A DNA stretch of 64,000 nt. Origin: UBA1672 sp964352665 (lineage in GTDB: Bacteria > Pseudomonadota > Alphaproteobacteria > Micavibrionales > Micavibrionaceae). Under the pieces are notes generated by a model. It had not been told where the DNA came from. It saw only the letters and a program-made list of their open reading frames with translations, and ran no database searches. A program made the translations under genes and the position numbers. Positions 44,639 to 53,923 of this stretch are shown one piece after another. The DNA is taken from assembly GCA_964352665.1 (NCBI GenBank), contig CAYGSJ010000009.1, positions 14,594-78,593 on the forward strand, in the 5' to 3' direction. The first letter of the stretch is position 1. Each line of letters starts with the position of its first letter.

Positions 44639-47600
44639 GTGAACACGACATTTACAGCCAATAGAACATATATCGCAGATATTCGTAAGAAATCAAAAAT
44701 TCTGCTTCTTTCTACCACGGCTTTTGTTGCAGGATCGTTTTTACTGCCTTGTCCGGCTAGTGCAGACCCAGAAAATTCATGGGATTACGACACAGTAGTC
44801 GCAGGAAATGTTGGTAAAGATGTAACAACTCCCGGGCTTACAAATATTACTGTGACAGGTGGCAACGGTTACGTTGCTGGTAATGCCGATATTTATGATG
44901 GACATACTGTAAATGTTGATGGTGATACAGGGGCTACCTTCGCTTATCGTGACAACCGCCACAATATTGAAACATCTCTTAACGGGGATTTGAATTCCAA
45001 TATGCGTGTTGTCATTATCGATAAGGACGGAATTTTCTTTGAAAATGGTTCTAATGTCGATGTACAAAGTCTTGTGGCTACAACGGCTCATGTAGGCGCT
45101 ATAGATGTTATGAATGGCGGTGACTTAACATTTTATGGTGTTAAGCATGGTGACGAGATTGTAAATCGCGGTACAATTACAGTTGCTGAGGCGGGTTTGG
45201 CCGCATTTGTTTCTCCCCATATAACTAATCATGGTGTTATTAATGCCAGAATGGGTAATGTTGTGATGGCGGCAGGTAAAACTGTAACGCTTGACCTTTA
45301 TGGCGATGGTTTGATTGAGGTTGCGGTCAATGGTCAGTTAAAAGATGCGCTTATAACAAACACGAATGTTATTGATGCCCAGGGCGGAAACGTGCAAATC
45401 ACTGCTAAGGCGGCCAAAAATACCCTTGATAATATTATCAATAATCAAGGCATCATTGATGCTTCTTCTGCTACTGTGGAAGGCGGTAAAATCATCCTTT
45501 CTGGAGGGAATAAAGGTACTATAAAAAATGCAGGAACGATAAAAACCTCATCAGGTGGCTCGGTAGAAATATCAGGCGAGCGTTTTATCCAAAAGGAAGA
45601 GGTTGTGCCCTCAGTTGATGCAAATATTGTCACAGATGGTGGTGATGTAGAAATTACAACAAAGCGTAGTGTTCAGATTATAGACGGAACAATCGATGCG
45701 CGCGCTACATCTCCTGAAAACCAAGGCGGTAATATCAATATCAATAACGGTGGCGCTTTTTATTCCGCTGCAGAGAATACGCTGAAAACAAATCAGGATG
45801 GGATGATTGAAGTTAACCAGAATAAATCAGTATTTGTTCCATCAACAATTCAAAATGTCATTGATGCAATTGACAACACTGGAAACGGTACAAACACAAT
45901 TAATGTATCAGCTCACGAATATGCGGAGTCTGTAAGTGTTGATCACAATAATATTGTATTGAATGGTGCGAATGCCGGTACATTTGCCAGTAGCTGGTTT
46001 AGAGGGCCGGAAACAATAATATCTCCTAACTCTCCAGGCTTCCACGTTACCGCAGACAATGTTGTGATTGATGGTTTTATGGTTTTAGGTGGCGATCCAG
46101 GTATTTTTGTTGATGGTGCCGATAATGCTTCTATCCTGAACAATATTGTAACAGGCAGCACAACGCATGGTATTCAGCTATTGAATGCAGATGATGCTGT
46201 TATTCAAGGTAACAAAATATATGACATTGTTGGAAGTGGTATACATGCAGTAAATGCCGATAATATTCTGGTTGGCGGTTTCTGGTTCTGGCAGGGCAAT
46301 ACCGTTATTGATACGTTCACAGGCATTCGTCTGCATAACGTAGATAATGGTAAAGTGATAGGAAATTATGTTGATACAACGACGGGCACAACTAAATTTG
46401 CCGATGGTATCCATATAGATGGTGGTGTGGATATCTTAGTTGCTCATAACATTACTAAGAATACTAATGATGAAGGTATTTACGTTAAAAACTCGACTGG
46501 CCATTTGGTTGTTAAGAATAACAAAGTCAGAAATGCTGGTTTAGATACGCCGGATATTGGCAGTGGTATTGAATTAATATCAACTCAAGGCTCGGCAGAA
46601 ATTAAAGATAATGACATTGATGGAACAGAGCACGCCGGCGTTTTGATTAAAGAATCAAAGACAGGCAGTGGCCCCTTTGACGTTTTAGGTAATAAAGTAA
46701 AAAATACTGGTGCGGCGGGCATTGATGTTAAACAAAATGCGGGTAACATTTCCTATAATCATGTTTCGTATACACATGCACAAGGGATAAATGTTGAGAA
46801 TAGCGCAGACTCTGTTATCAGCCACAATCACATAAAGAAAACTGGAGATGATGCAATTGATGTTGATTCTTCTCCTGATGTCGAGATTACTCATAATATA
46901 ATTTCAGAAGCCGGAACCAACACAATTTATGGTGATGGCGTTGAGCTTTCCAATAGTGCGAATGCGCAGGTTATGTACAATTTTATAAGTGATGTTGCGA
47001 GTGATGCAGTTGAAGCCAAAACAAGTGCAGATTCTGATATTGAGTATAACATCTTGATAGGTGCAAATGAAAACGGCGTATATCTGGATAATTCACAAAA
47101 CACAGATATCGAAAATAACTTTATCAAAGATATGGGCCATAATGGCGTTAAGGTCATTAACAGCTCTTTGACAAATGTGGAAGCAAACCTCATTAAGAAT
47201 GTCGAAGAAAATGGCGTTCATGTTGATGGAGGAGAGCGTGTAAATGTAGTAGATAACACACTGTTTTTCATAGAAGGTGATGCAGTAAATGTTACAAACC
47301 ACAATAACGTTGATATTAAACGCAATATCATTAAATACGTTGGTGGTAATGGTATTTATAATGCTTACTCAGACGAAGCAAATATCGAAGACAATGAAAT
47401 TTACAAGGTTGGCCATAATGGTATCAAGGTCCTGCACTCTACACATTCTGATGTGGAACGTAATATTATCTCAAAAACAGGCGGGAATGGTATATTAGGG
47501 ATCGAGCTTATCTCTGCTGATATAAAGTTTAATCAAATAACAAAAACCTGGAAAAACGGAATTGCTTTGTATGGAGGAGCAATCTACGAAGTAAATAGCA

Positions 47601-48628
47601 ATGATATTTCCTGGACGCATAAAGACGGTATCCATATGGAAGACGTCGATAGGGCAGATTTGAAGTCTAATATGATTTCGTTTGCCTTTGGGGACGGTTT
47701 GCAAGTTCATAATGTAACGGATACGTATATAGAAAATAACGAAATTACAGGTAGCAAGCGCCATGGCGTCTATGTTTCCGGAGCGGATAATGGCACGGTT
47801 GTTTTTCAAGAAAATACGCTCACAAATAATGGCTGGTTTACTGGTTTAGCTGCAGCACGATTTGAAAGTGGTGCAATCGATATGAGCGATTTAACCGATC
47901 CAAATACTTTTATAAACACAACAGGGTTTCCTGCTACTGCGATGCAGTTTGATAATATAACCCAAGACTCATCAAAATTAACTATTGTAGAAGAAACACT
48001 CGGCTCTACTGTTTTTGATGGGTACACTTTAGAAGATAGTTTCTATGTTCGTTTTGAAGATGGATCTATTCTAAATCCTATCACAGGGGAACCCATTCTA
48101 ATTAATGGCCGGTTTGCATCCTTTGATGGTGTCGTGCCCAACTTAATTGGCCCTACCTTACCACCGCTAACACTGCAATTTATCGAAGACCGCTTATATG
48201 ATGCAGATGATGTTACCGTTGATGGAAGAGGACAGATTTTCCTTGAATTGCCTGTAGCCGAACTTATTGGGCCAACTAATTTTCAAGACTTTCTTCAAGA
48301 AAATATAGAGCTGGATAATAATTCCAGTAATACAGCCAGCCTGATTATCAGAGGGTTACCTCCTATTGGTAACTTTGGACCTGCTGGGGGTGGTGCATCT
48401 TTTAATAACATTACACCTGCAGCCGGTGGTTTAGGTGGAACAACCCCCGAAGATCTGGCAAATATCAATCCAGAAGCTGGTGATGACACACCGCAGCAAC
48501 AAGTAACCTGCTTATCTGACAATGCATTGAATTCATTAGGAAATGGTTCAGTAACCTATAATTTTGGTGGTTCATTTGAAGACAGTATAGCAGCAGCTTT
48601 TGAATGCGAGACCGCTTCGGCTCTTTAG
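44639..48628 (+). CDS. Two-partner-secretion adhesin with right-handed beta-helix and C-terminal cysteine pair
   Basis: A 1329-residue exoprotein. The GTG start gives an extended signal peptide cleaved after PCPASA (42). Residues 43-about 330 match a filamentous-haemagglutinin-type TPS domain (FENGSNVDVQSLVAT, GLAAFVSPHITNHGVINAR), which targets a TpsB pore. Residues about 440-1060 are parallel beta-helix coils of the NosD/pectate-lyase type; 707-1033 contain fourteen coils, thirteen of exactly 23 residues with pattern N-x-I-x5-(N/D)-G-(I/V). The mature chain has only two cysteines, Cys1291 and Cys1323, near the C-terminus, like the cysteine hooks that keep HMW1 and CdrA on the cell surface. 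No TpsB is in the window. I infer a surface-tethered matrix adhesin; enzymatic activity is possible but unproven. Confidence 0.8.
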   Translation: MNTTFTANRTYIADIRKKSKILLLSTTAFVAGSFLLPCPASADPENSWDYDTVVAGNVGKDVTTPGLTNITVTGGNGYVAGNADIYDGHTVNVDGDTGATFAYRDNRHNIETSLNGDLNSNMRVVIIDKDGIFFENGSNVDVQSLVATTAHVGAIDVMNGGDLTFYGVKHGDEIVNRGTITVAEAGLAAFVSPHITNHGVINARMGNVVMAAGKTVTLDLYGDGLIEVAVNGQLKDALITNTNVIDAQGGNVQITAKAAKNTLDNIINNQGIIDASSATVEGGKIILSGGNKGTIKNAGTIKTSSGGSVEISGERFIQKEEVVPSVDANIVTDGGDVEITTKRSVQIIDGTIDARATSPENQGGNININNGGAFYSAAENTLKTNQDGMIEVNQNKSVFVPSTIQNVIDAIDNTGNGTNTINVSAHEYAESVSVDHNNIVLNGANAGTFASSWFRGPETIISPNSPGFHVTADNVVIDGFMVLGGDPGIFVDGADNASILNNIVTGSTTHGIQLLNADDAVIQGNKIYDIVGSGIHAVNADNILVGGFWFWQGNTVIDTFTGIRLHNVDNGKVIGNYVDTTTGTTKFADGIHIDGGVDILVAHNITKNTNDEGIYVKNSTGHLVVKNNKVRNAGLDTPDIGSGIELISTQGSAEIKDNDIDGTEHAGVLIKESKTGSGPFDVLGNKVKNTGAAGIDVKQNAGNISYNHVSYTHAQGINVENSADSVISHNHIKKTGDDAIDVDSSPDVEITHNIISEAGTNTIYGDGVELSNSANAQVMYNFISDVASDAVEAKTSADSDIEYNILIGANENGVYLDNSQNTDIENNFIKDMGHNGVKVINSSLTNVEANLIKNVEENGVHVDGGERVNVVDNTLFFIEGDAVNVTNHNNVDIKRNIIKYVGGNGIYNAYSDEANIEDNEIYKVGHNGIKVLHSTHSDVERNIISKTGGNGILGIELISADIKFNQITKTWKNGIALYGGAIYEVNSNDISWTHKDGIHMEDVDRADLKSNMISFAFGDGLQVHNVTDTYIENNEITGSKRHGVYVSGADNGTVVFQENTLTNNGWFTGLAAARFESGAIDMSDLTDPNTFINTTGFPATAMQFDNITQDSSKLTIVEETLGSTVFDGYTLEDSFYVRFEDGSILNPITGEPILINGRFASFDGVVPNLIGPTLPPLTLQFIEDRLYDADDVTVDGRGQIFLELPVAELIGPTNFQDFLQENIELDNNSSNTASLIIRGLPPIGNFGPAGGGASFNNITPAAGGLGGTTPEDLANINPEAGDDTPQQQVTCLSDNALNSLGNGSVTYNFGGSFEDSIAAAFECETASAL

Positions 48629-48669
48629 TTCTGGGATCACACAAATCCTAACATCCCATTAAAGTAACC

Positions 48670-48697
48670 TTATGTTAATTAATATTAGTTAACATAA
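48670..48697. promoter_or_regulatory. Palindromic operator TTATGTTAA-N10-TTAACATAA (copy 1)
   Basis: A perfect 9-bp inverted repeat with a 10-bp spacer, 49 bases before the ATG of the RTX gene. The same palindrome with the same spacing lies before the paralogous RTX gene at 63892, and the preceding TTAAAGTAA is also shared. The half-site centres are 19 bp apart, about two helical turns, suiting a dimeric regulator. Confidence 0.7.
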
Positions 48698-48746
48698 TAA
48701 TAGGGTAGTGTGTTATTAGTACTAGGTGTGGTGCGGGGAAAAAGAA

Positions 48747-50036
48747 ATGGCAGTAACTTTTATATTAGGTACGCTAGAAACAATTTCAGCAAATTTTATT
48801 AATCCTTATACAGGCGAACTGATTGAAGTAAAGGGCGATTACTACGTCAATGATACGTACGTTAACGGTGGGCCGGCTGCTGATGATATCTTGCTTTCCA
48901 GTACGCAAAATCAATTCTTTAGTCTTGAGGATGCTCTTGGAAATTTATTATTCGAAGATTTTGAACAAATCATTCTGAATGCTGGTGATGATATTCTTAA
49001 TCTCTCGAGTAAGACACATGTTCTGGGTGATATGTTTATCCAAATGGATGATGGAAATGATTTCGTTTTGTCTAATGTTGGAAACGACATTATTCATGGA
49101 AATAATGGAAATGACATACTCTATGGGGGCGCTGGTAATGACATTCTTGATGGTGGTAATGACGATGACCTTCTTGCTGGTAGCGCAGGAAATGACACAC
49201 TTGTCGGTGGTGAGGGTGTAGATACAGCCTTATTTACCGGTAACCAAGAAGATTATGACATTGTATTTAATGGTGACGGTAGCATAACAATTTCGGATAC
49301 CGCGCTAGATCGTGATGATGTAGATACGTTGTTCGGCATTGAGTTTGTCCAGTTTGCCAATAGTTTTGTTGAAGCAACAGAAGAGGGCTTAATTCTTCCA
49401 GATCCGGAGGAGGGCATTGTCCTTCACGGTGGAAGAGGTAGCGATAAGCTTGTAGGGGGCGAAGGTAATGACGAACTCTATGGCGGCAATGGAAGTGACA
49501 TACTCATAGGTAAAGCTGGTGATGATTTACTATACGGTGAGAATGGAAGTGACTGGTTCTATGGCGGCAGTGGCAATGATGTTCTCGATGGGGGGAGAGG
49601 CAGCGACAAAATGAGAGCTGGCTCGGGCGATGATCTTCTTCTAGGTGGGCACGGCAAAGACCTTATGAGTGGAGGGGAAGGTAACGATACTCTAAACGGC
49701 GGTTATGGAAGAGATATGCTTCATGGTGGAAGCGGCGCCGATACATTTGTATTTGATAGTGAATCTGCTCATCAAGGCATAGATCTCATTCTTGATTTTT
49801 CCATTAGAGAGGGTGATGCTCTTGATATTTCGGACCTACTTTCAATGTATGACCCACTAGAAGATGCCTTGTCTGATTTTGTACAAATTACACAACATCG
49901 TTGCTTTGGTAGCGTTTTATCTGTTGATGTTGATGGAGGCGGTGATGGGTTTGTCAAAATTGCCGCAATGTATGGTCTCTATAATTTAACCGACGTCGAT
50001 GTCCTTCAAGAATTAGGGGCCATTGTCACATCCTAG
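48747..50036 (+). CDS. RTX calcium-binding exoprotein with type I secretion domain
   Basis: A 429-residue RTX protein. The frame opens at a GTG 21 bases upstream, but the ATG is preferred because the paralogue at 63892 begins at the same point. An N-terminal domain of about 95 residues (GTLETISANFINPYTGE) precedes a first RTX block (about 100-165), a linker domain and twelve consecutive nonapeptides (226-333, for example GGEGNDELY and GGSGNDVLD). The C-terminal type I target domain (from 332) ends in AIVTS. No enzyme domain is visible, so it is probably a structural, calcium-dependent matrix or surface protein. It follows the TPS adhesin and precedes the exopolysaccharide locus. Confidence 0.82.
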   Translation: MAVTFILGTLETISANFINPYTGELIEVKGDYYVNDTYVNGGPAADDILLSSTQNQFFSLEDALGNLLFEDFEQIILNAGDDILNLSSKTHVLGDMFIQMDDGNDFVLSNVGNDIIHGNNGNDILYGGAGNDILDGGNDDDLLAGSAGNDTLVGGEGVDTALFTGNQEDYDIVFNGDGSITISDTALDRDDVDTLFGIEFVQFANSFVEATEEGLILPDPEEGIVLHGGRGSDKLVGGEGNDELYGGNGSDILIGKAGDDLLYGENGSDWFYGGSGNDVLDGGRGSDKMRAGSGDDLLLGGHGKDLMSGGEGNDTLNGGYGRDMLHGGSGADTFVFDSESAHQGIDLILDFSIREGDALDISDLLSMYDPLEDALSDFVQITQHRCFGSVLSVDVDGGGDGFVKIAAMYGLYNLTDVDVLQELGAIVTS

Positions 50037-50092
50037 ATTTCTTAGTTTCTTGGCTTGCTTAAAGTATTGCGCTGCAGTACTTTGGCTCGGCT

Positions 50093-51235
50093 ATGACAGA
50101 TAATTTAAAAGTCGCTGTGGTTCATGATTGGTTGCCTGTGATTGCAGGTGCAGAGCGCGTTCTCGAGCAAATTCTTCAAGTTTATCCGGGTGCAGATGTC
50201 TACACTTTGTTTGATTTTCTGACAGACGAACAAAGGCAGATATTTGGTAATAGAAAAATTACAGCAAGCAGCCTGAATGCCTGGCCCGGTGTTCAAAAAT
50301 ATTACCGCAAGCTTTTGCCTTTTATGCCGCAGGCGATCGAAAACTTCGACTTAAGCGAATATGATTTAGTGATTTCTTCCTCTCATGCTGTTGCAAAGGG
50401 TGTAATTACCGGTGCCGACCAACTTCATATTTCTTATGTACATAGCCCCTCACGCTATGCTTGGGATCTGATGCATCAGTATTTACGTGAAAGCAATATG
50501 AATAGCGGGTTAAAAGGATATTTGGCGAAAAGAATTCTACATAAATTCAGAATATGGGACTATCGTACAGCAAACGGAGTAGATCATTTTATAGCGAATT
50601 CAAGTTTTATAAGTAAACGTATCTGGAAGGTTTATAGACGCGAGTCAGAAGTCATATATCCTCCTGTTGATATAAGTCGGTTTCAATTCTCTGACCAAAA
50701 AGAAGATTTTTATCTGACAGCATCTCGCATGGTTCCTTATAAACGTATGGACTTAATAGCGGCCGCTTTTGCAAAATGCCCTGACTTAAAGCTCAAAATA
50801 ATAGGGGACGGGCCGGAAATGAATAAAATCAAGAAAATTGCAGAACGCGCACCAAATATCGAGTTGCTTGGCTATCAAGGCAACGAAGCAATGACAAAAT
50901 ATATGCAAAGCGCTAAAGCCTTTGTCTTTGCCGCCGAGGAAGATTTTGGCATCGTATCTCTCGAAGCGCAAGCCTGCGGCACGCCGGTTATTGCGTATGC
51001 GGCAGGGGGATCTCTTGAAACAGTTATTGACTATGCCTCACATCCAGATGAAGCGACAGGGATGTTTTTTAAATCCCAAACCGCAGAGGCAATCATTGAT
51101 GCGGTAAAGAAATTCGAAAATACGCAGGACAGTATCTCGCCTAACAATTGTCGCAAAAATGCTGAAAAATTCGCGCCGGAAGTATTTAGAAAAAAACTTA
51201 AAGAATATGTGAGCAGCAAAACACTGAACGCCTAA
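50093..51235 (+). CDS. Family 4 glycosyltransferase (mannosyltransferase-like)
   Basis: GT-B glycosyltransferase of 380 residues with an N-terminal VAVVHDWLPVIAGAERVLEQ, SPSRYAWDLMHQYLRE as in WbaZ-type mannosyltransferases, and donor-site EEDFGIVSLEAQACGTPVIA. A hairpin (50061-50083, AAAGTA/TACTTT) lies just upstream. Its 3' end overlaps the convergent acyltransferase gene by four bases. Mannose specificity is a guess from the family resemblance. Confidence 0.82.
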   Translation: MTDNLKVAVVHDWLPVIAGAERVLEQILQVYPGADVYTLFDFLTDEQRQIFGNRKITASSLNAWPGVQKYYRKLLPFMPQAIENFDLSEYDLVISSSHAVAKGVITGADQLHISYVHSPSRYAWDLMHQYLRESNMNSGLKGYLAKRILHKFRIWDYRTANGVDHFIANSSFISKRIWKVYRRESEVIYPPVDISRFQFSDQKEDFYLTASRMVPYKRMDLIAAAFAKCPDLKLKIIGDGPEMNKIKKIAERAPNIELLGYQGNEAMTKYMQSAKAFVFAAEEDFGIVSLEAQACGTPVIAYAAGGSLETVIDYASHPDEATGMFFKSQTAEAIIDAVKKFENTQDSISPNNCRKNAEKFAPEVFRKKLKEYVSSKTLNA

Positions 51236-51894
51236 GACTGCGACGCTTTAAGAACGGGTTTAGCCGTTACGTTGTCATTTGTTTTATATTCTTTTACTAC
51301 TCTGGCCGGATTACCTGCTGCAATTACCATCGATGGGATATCTTTGGTTACGACGCTATTCGCAGAAATAATACTGCCTTTGCCTATTTTTACCCCGGGC
51401 AGAATAAAACAATTGGCCCCGATCCACACATTGTCCGCTATAATTATAGGCTTTGAATATCCTCTTGTATGAATTCTATTCTCGACATCAGGAAAACTAG
51501 TTTCATGCCCATTACTATCCAAAATATTACAATTAGCGCCTATGAGGCAGTTTTTGCCAATAGTAATAGATTCACGTGCGTGGATGCAGCTGCCATGAAT
51601 GCGGGTGTTATCACCAATTTTTATGACGGCATCTTTTTCGTCTGTGAAAATTTTAACCGGGCCCAGCATATTCACGTGATGCCCCCTATTTTTGGAATTC
51701 AAAAGAACATTTTCTCCTATTTCCAAAAAACATCCCCACCCTATATCAATAATAGGCGCTCCTACAATTTTTGATCTGGTGCCTATTTTAATTCTATCTT
51801 TTCGTGAAAACCACATTACAAAGAGCTTGCTGACAAAACCCTGATAATAGTATCGAGGATTATTTATTACTGAAAAAACAAGCTTTTTTACCAT
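51232..51894 (-). CDS. Hexapeptide-repeat acyltransferase (WcaF/CatB-like)
   Basis: From the ATG overlapping the end of the upstream ATP-grasp gene the product is 220 residues; a longer frame (to 51942) is unlikely. Hexapeptide repeats form a left-handed beta-helix (IGTRSKIVGAPIIDIGWGC, ITIGKNCLIGANCNILD, VWIGANCFILPGVKIGKGSI, ISANSVVTKDIPSMVIAAG), matching sugar O-acetyltransferases with the catalytic His in GHETSFPD. It probably acetylates the exopolysaccharide repeat unit in the cytoplasm. Last gene of a three-gene minus-strand operon. Confidence 0.82.
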   Translation of the reverse strand: MVKKLVFSVINNPRYYYQGFVSKLFVMWFSRKDRIKIGTRSKIVGAPIIDIGWGCFLEIGENVLLNSKNRGHHVNMLGPVKIFTDEKDAVIKIGDNTRIHGSCIHARESITIGKNCLIGANCNILDSNGHETSFPDVENRIHTRGYSKPIIIADNVWIGANCFILPGVKIGKGSIISANSVVTKDIPSMVIAAGNPARVVKEYKTNDNVTAKPVLKASQS

Positions 51895-52745
51895 AGTTTC
51901 CCAAGTTCTAAGTCTTTGTTTGCCGGATTGAAAGGTTCCCATCCTGCGCCCGGCGCAAAGGTTATTTCACCAAAACGGACTTCATTGTTTACAGAGTATA
52001 AATCAATACGCACGAAATCAAAATCAGCGGCCAGTTTTTCGGCAATCTTAATCATATCTGCTAAATTTTCAGGTTTGCTCACGCTGCGTCCTTGCGGGAA
52101 GAGTAGAGCAAAATCCTGCAAAATCCAATCAGGGGAATAGAAACTGCGCGTATGGTTAGAAAACCGGTCTAAATCCACCTGAACAAAGTGACATTTGCCG
52201 TGAAAACAGAAAAATTTATAGTCAAAGGGAATCCCATGCTCGTTGTCTTCCAAAAGTTCTTCGATAATAATTTTTGGCTTAATCTTTAAATACCAGAGTT
52301 CATTGGTTATATAGCCAAAACGCTGGCCCAAAGAGTTGGTTATGTTTTGCCTGAGCTTCTCATAATCGGCCTGTTCTTTGTCTTTGACTATAAAAATGCC
52401 ACCGGAACCATGTGTGGTTTTAATTACGAATTTTTCTGGCAGAGTATCAAAGGGAATATCGTCAGGACACTCGCCAATAAAATAGAGCTTGTTTAAAATA
52501 TGAGCGCCAACTTTTTCTTCAACATATTCCCTGACGGCATATTTATCGGCAAGCTTATCGGCGCTTCTTATGTTTCCAAACAGTTTTGCGTGAATAATTT
52601 TTTCGTTGAAAGTTCGTGGGTTTTTAAAACAAGGCCAATATCCTAGATTGTAACGTGCTCTTAATTTTTCGTACAATGTGGCAGTGCTATACTTGCGAAC
52701 TAAAGTCCACTTCCGATCTTTTATCTGGCGTGTCAAAGCTATCAT
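51888..52745 (-). CDS. TupA-like ATP-grasp protein
   Basis: A 285-residue ATP-grasp protein of the TupA type, with NLGYWPCFKNPRTFNEKI, the ATP-binding VIKTTHGSGGIFIVKDK and the metal-binding end FDFVRIDLYSVNNEVRFGE. TupA joins glutamate to a uronic acid in teichuronopeptide synthesis; relatives in polysaccharide clusters are thought to add amino acids to sugar carboxylates. With uronate-forming dehydrogenase and epimerase genes present, an amide decoration of the polymer is plausible. Confidence 0.8.
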   Translation of the reverse strand: MIALTRQIKDRKWTLVRKYSTATLYEKLRARYNLGYWPCFKNPRTFNEKIIHAKLFGNIRSADKLADKYAVREYVEEKVGAHILNKLYFIGECPDDIPFDTLPEKFVIKTTHGSGGIFIVKDKEQADYEKLRQNITNSLGQRFGYITNELWYLKIKPKIIIEELLEDNEHGIPFDYKFFCFHGKCHFVQVDLDRFSNHTRSFYSPDWILQDFALLFPQGRSVSKPENLADMIKIAEKLAADFDFVRIDLYSVNNEVRFGEITFAPGAGWEPFNPANKDLELGKLW

Positions 52746-52759
52746 TGTGTGTTCGTTTT

Positions 52760-53863
52760 TTACAAGAGTTCTTGATAAAGCGCGGCAAGTTTATCGTGTA
52801 GTTGTTCGACTGTGAAGCGCTCTTTTATCTTATTTTTTGCGTTTGTTATCAGGGTTTCTTTCTTCTTGGTATCAGAACAAATTTCTTTGAGCGCCGCACA
52901 AAAACCATCGCTGTCAGAAATCAGATACCCTGTGCGTTCATGTTCTATCATTTCTGTAATGCCGCCGGCCGGATAGCCAAAAACAGGTATTCCAAAAGCC
53001 ATGGCTTCCATGACACTGCGGGGGAGGGGATCAGGGACTTGGGATGGAACCACAACAATATCAATGCCGTCGTATAGGCGCTCTATATCACGTATATGTC
53101 CTGTGAACTCTATTATTTCTTCTAGACCTGCCGCTTCTATCTGGTCTTTTATTTTCGCTTCATATTCGGGGGAATCGTCGGAAAAGGTGCCTCTGATTGA
53201 AAGAGCGGTCTTTATACCTTGTGTTTGGGCTGCTTCTATCCAGCTTATAAGCAAGTGAAGCCCCTTTGACGGATGCAATCTTCCTAGAAAACCCAGTGAA
53301 ATAATATCGTTTAAATGGTTTTTCCTGTTTTCGGATACAGTAATACCGTTATGTATGACACACGCCTTTGAGGGTAGGGTAGCGCCGGGCCAGCAAGCAC
53401 GTGATACCAAAACCATTTTATCAGCCATTAAATGCATTGCACGCCACACTATTTTCTCAGGCAGGGTAAACGGGATATCACGTATGTGAACTATGGCTTT
53501 TCCTCCATACATGCGGCGGCGGACACAATTTATAATATGGGCCTTAAGCCCGTTAGAATGAACAATTTCTGCCTCTTCGGATTTGGCGATGCTGTGTAAC
53601 TCTTTTGCACTTCGAATTAAGTCTGTTATAACACCTAGCGCTTTTAAGAATGAAAAAGGCCTGCGGATTTGATTAATTTTTCCAAATGGCAGGATATGTG
53701 CCGTTATGTCATGGTTTTTTGCGCTTTGGCTAAGCTCTCCTTCTTCAGGCACAACTAAAAGAGGTGTGATTGAAGGGTTTTGCAGGAGATCGAGCAGTGA
53801 CTTCTCTGCTCCACCTTTAAAATACCCAACCGGAGATAGAAATATGATTTTTGGTGTGCTCAT
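52760..53863 (-). CDS. Family 4 glycosyltransferase
   Basis: GT-B glycosyltransferase of 367 residues starting KIIFLSPVGYFKGGAEKSLL, with LGFLGRLHPSKGLHLLI and donor-site region DPLPRSVMEAMAFGIPVFGY. First gene of a minus-strand operon with the ATP-grasp and acyltransferase genes; it diverges from the flippase gene. Sugar specificity unknown. Confidence 0.82.
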   Translation of the reverse strand: MSTPKIIFLSPVGYFKGGAEKSLLDLLQNPSITPLLVVPEEGELSQSAKNHDITAHILPFGKINQIRRPFSFLKALGVITDLIRSAKELHSIAKSEEAEIVHSNGLKAHIINCVRRRMYGGKAIVHIRDIPFTLPEKIVWRAMHLMADKMVLVSRACWPGATLPSKACVIHNGITVSENRKNHLNDIISLGFLGRLHPSKGLHLLISWIEAAQTQGIKTALSIRGTFSDDSPEYEAKIKDQIEAAGLEEIIEFTGHIRDIERLYDGIDIVVVPSQVPDPLPRSVMEAMAFGIPVFGYPAGGITEMIEHERTGYLISDSDGFCAALKEICSDTKKKETLITNAKNKIKERFTVEQLHDKLAALYQELL

Positions 53864-53923
53864 GCTTTTGTTTTTATATGACTTCCAATAAGATGCACAA
53901 TAGCTAAGTTAGGAAAGTAACAG

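Noticed and set aside
46757..47737. 69-base DNA tandem repeat
   Set aside because: Nucleotide similarity between units is low; the period is protein-level (23-residue coils), so it is described as a protein repeat only.
47093..47809. Antisense ORFs within the TPS adhesin gene
   Set aside because: They are shadows of a repetitive, AT-rich coding strand and have no recognisable products.
48670..48697. CtrA site at the RTX operator
   Set aside because: CtrA needs TTAA-N7-TTAA. The TTAA elements here are spaced by 10 in both copies, and the full 9-bp arms are conserved, so a different regulator is more likely.
49420..49750. CRISPR-like or VNTR array
   Set aside because: The periodicity is the 27-base coding repeat of RTX nonapeptides; units are degenerate and in frame, with no spacers.
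50061..50083. Terminator after the RTX gene
   Set aside because: The AAAGTA/TACTTT hairpin has no T-run and sits ten bases before the next start codon, so it is not supported as a terminator.
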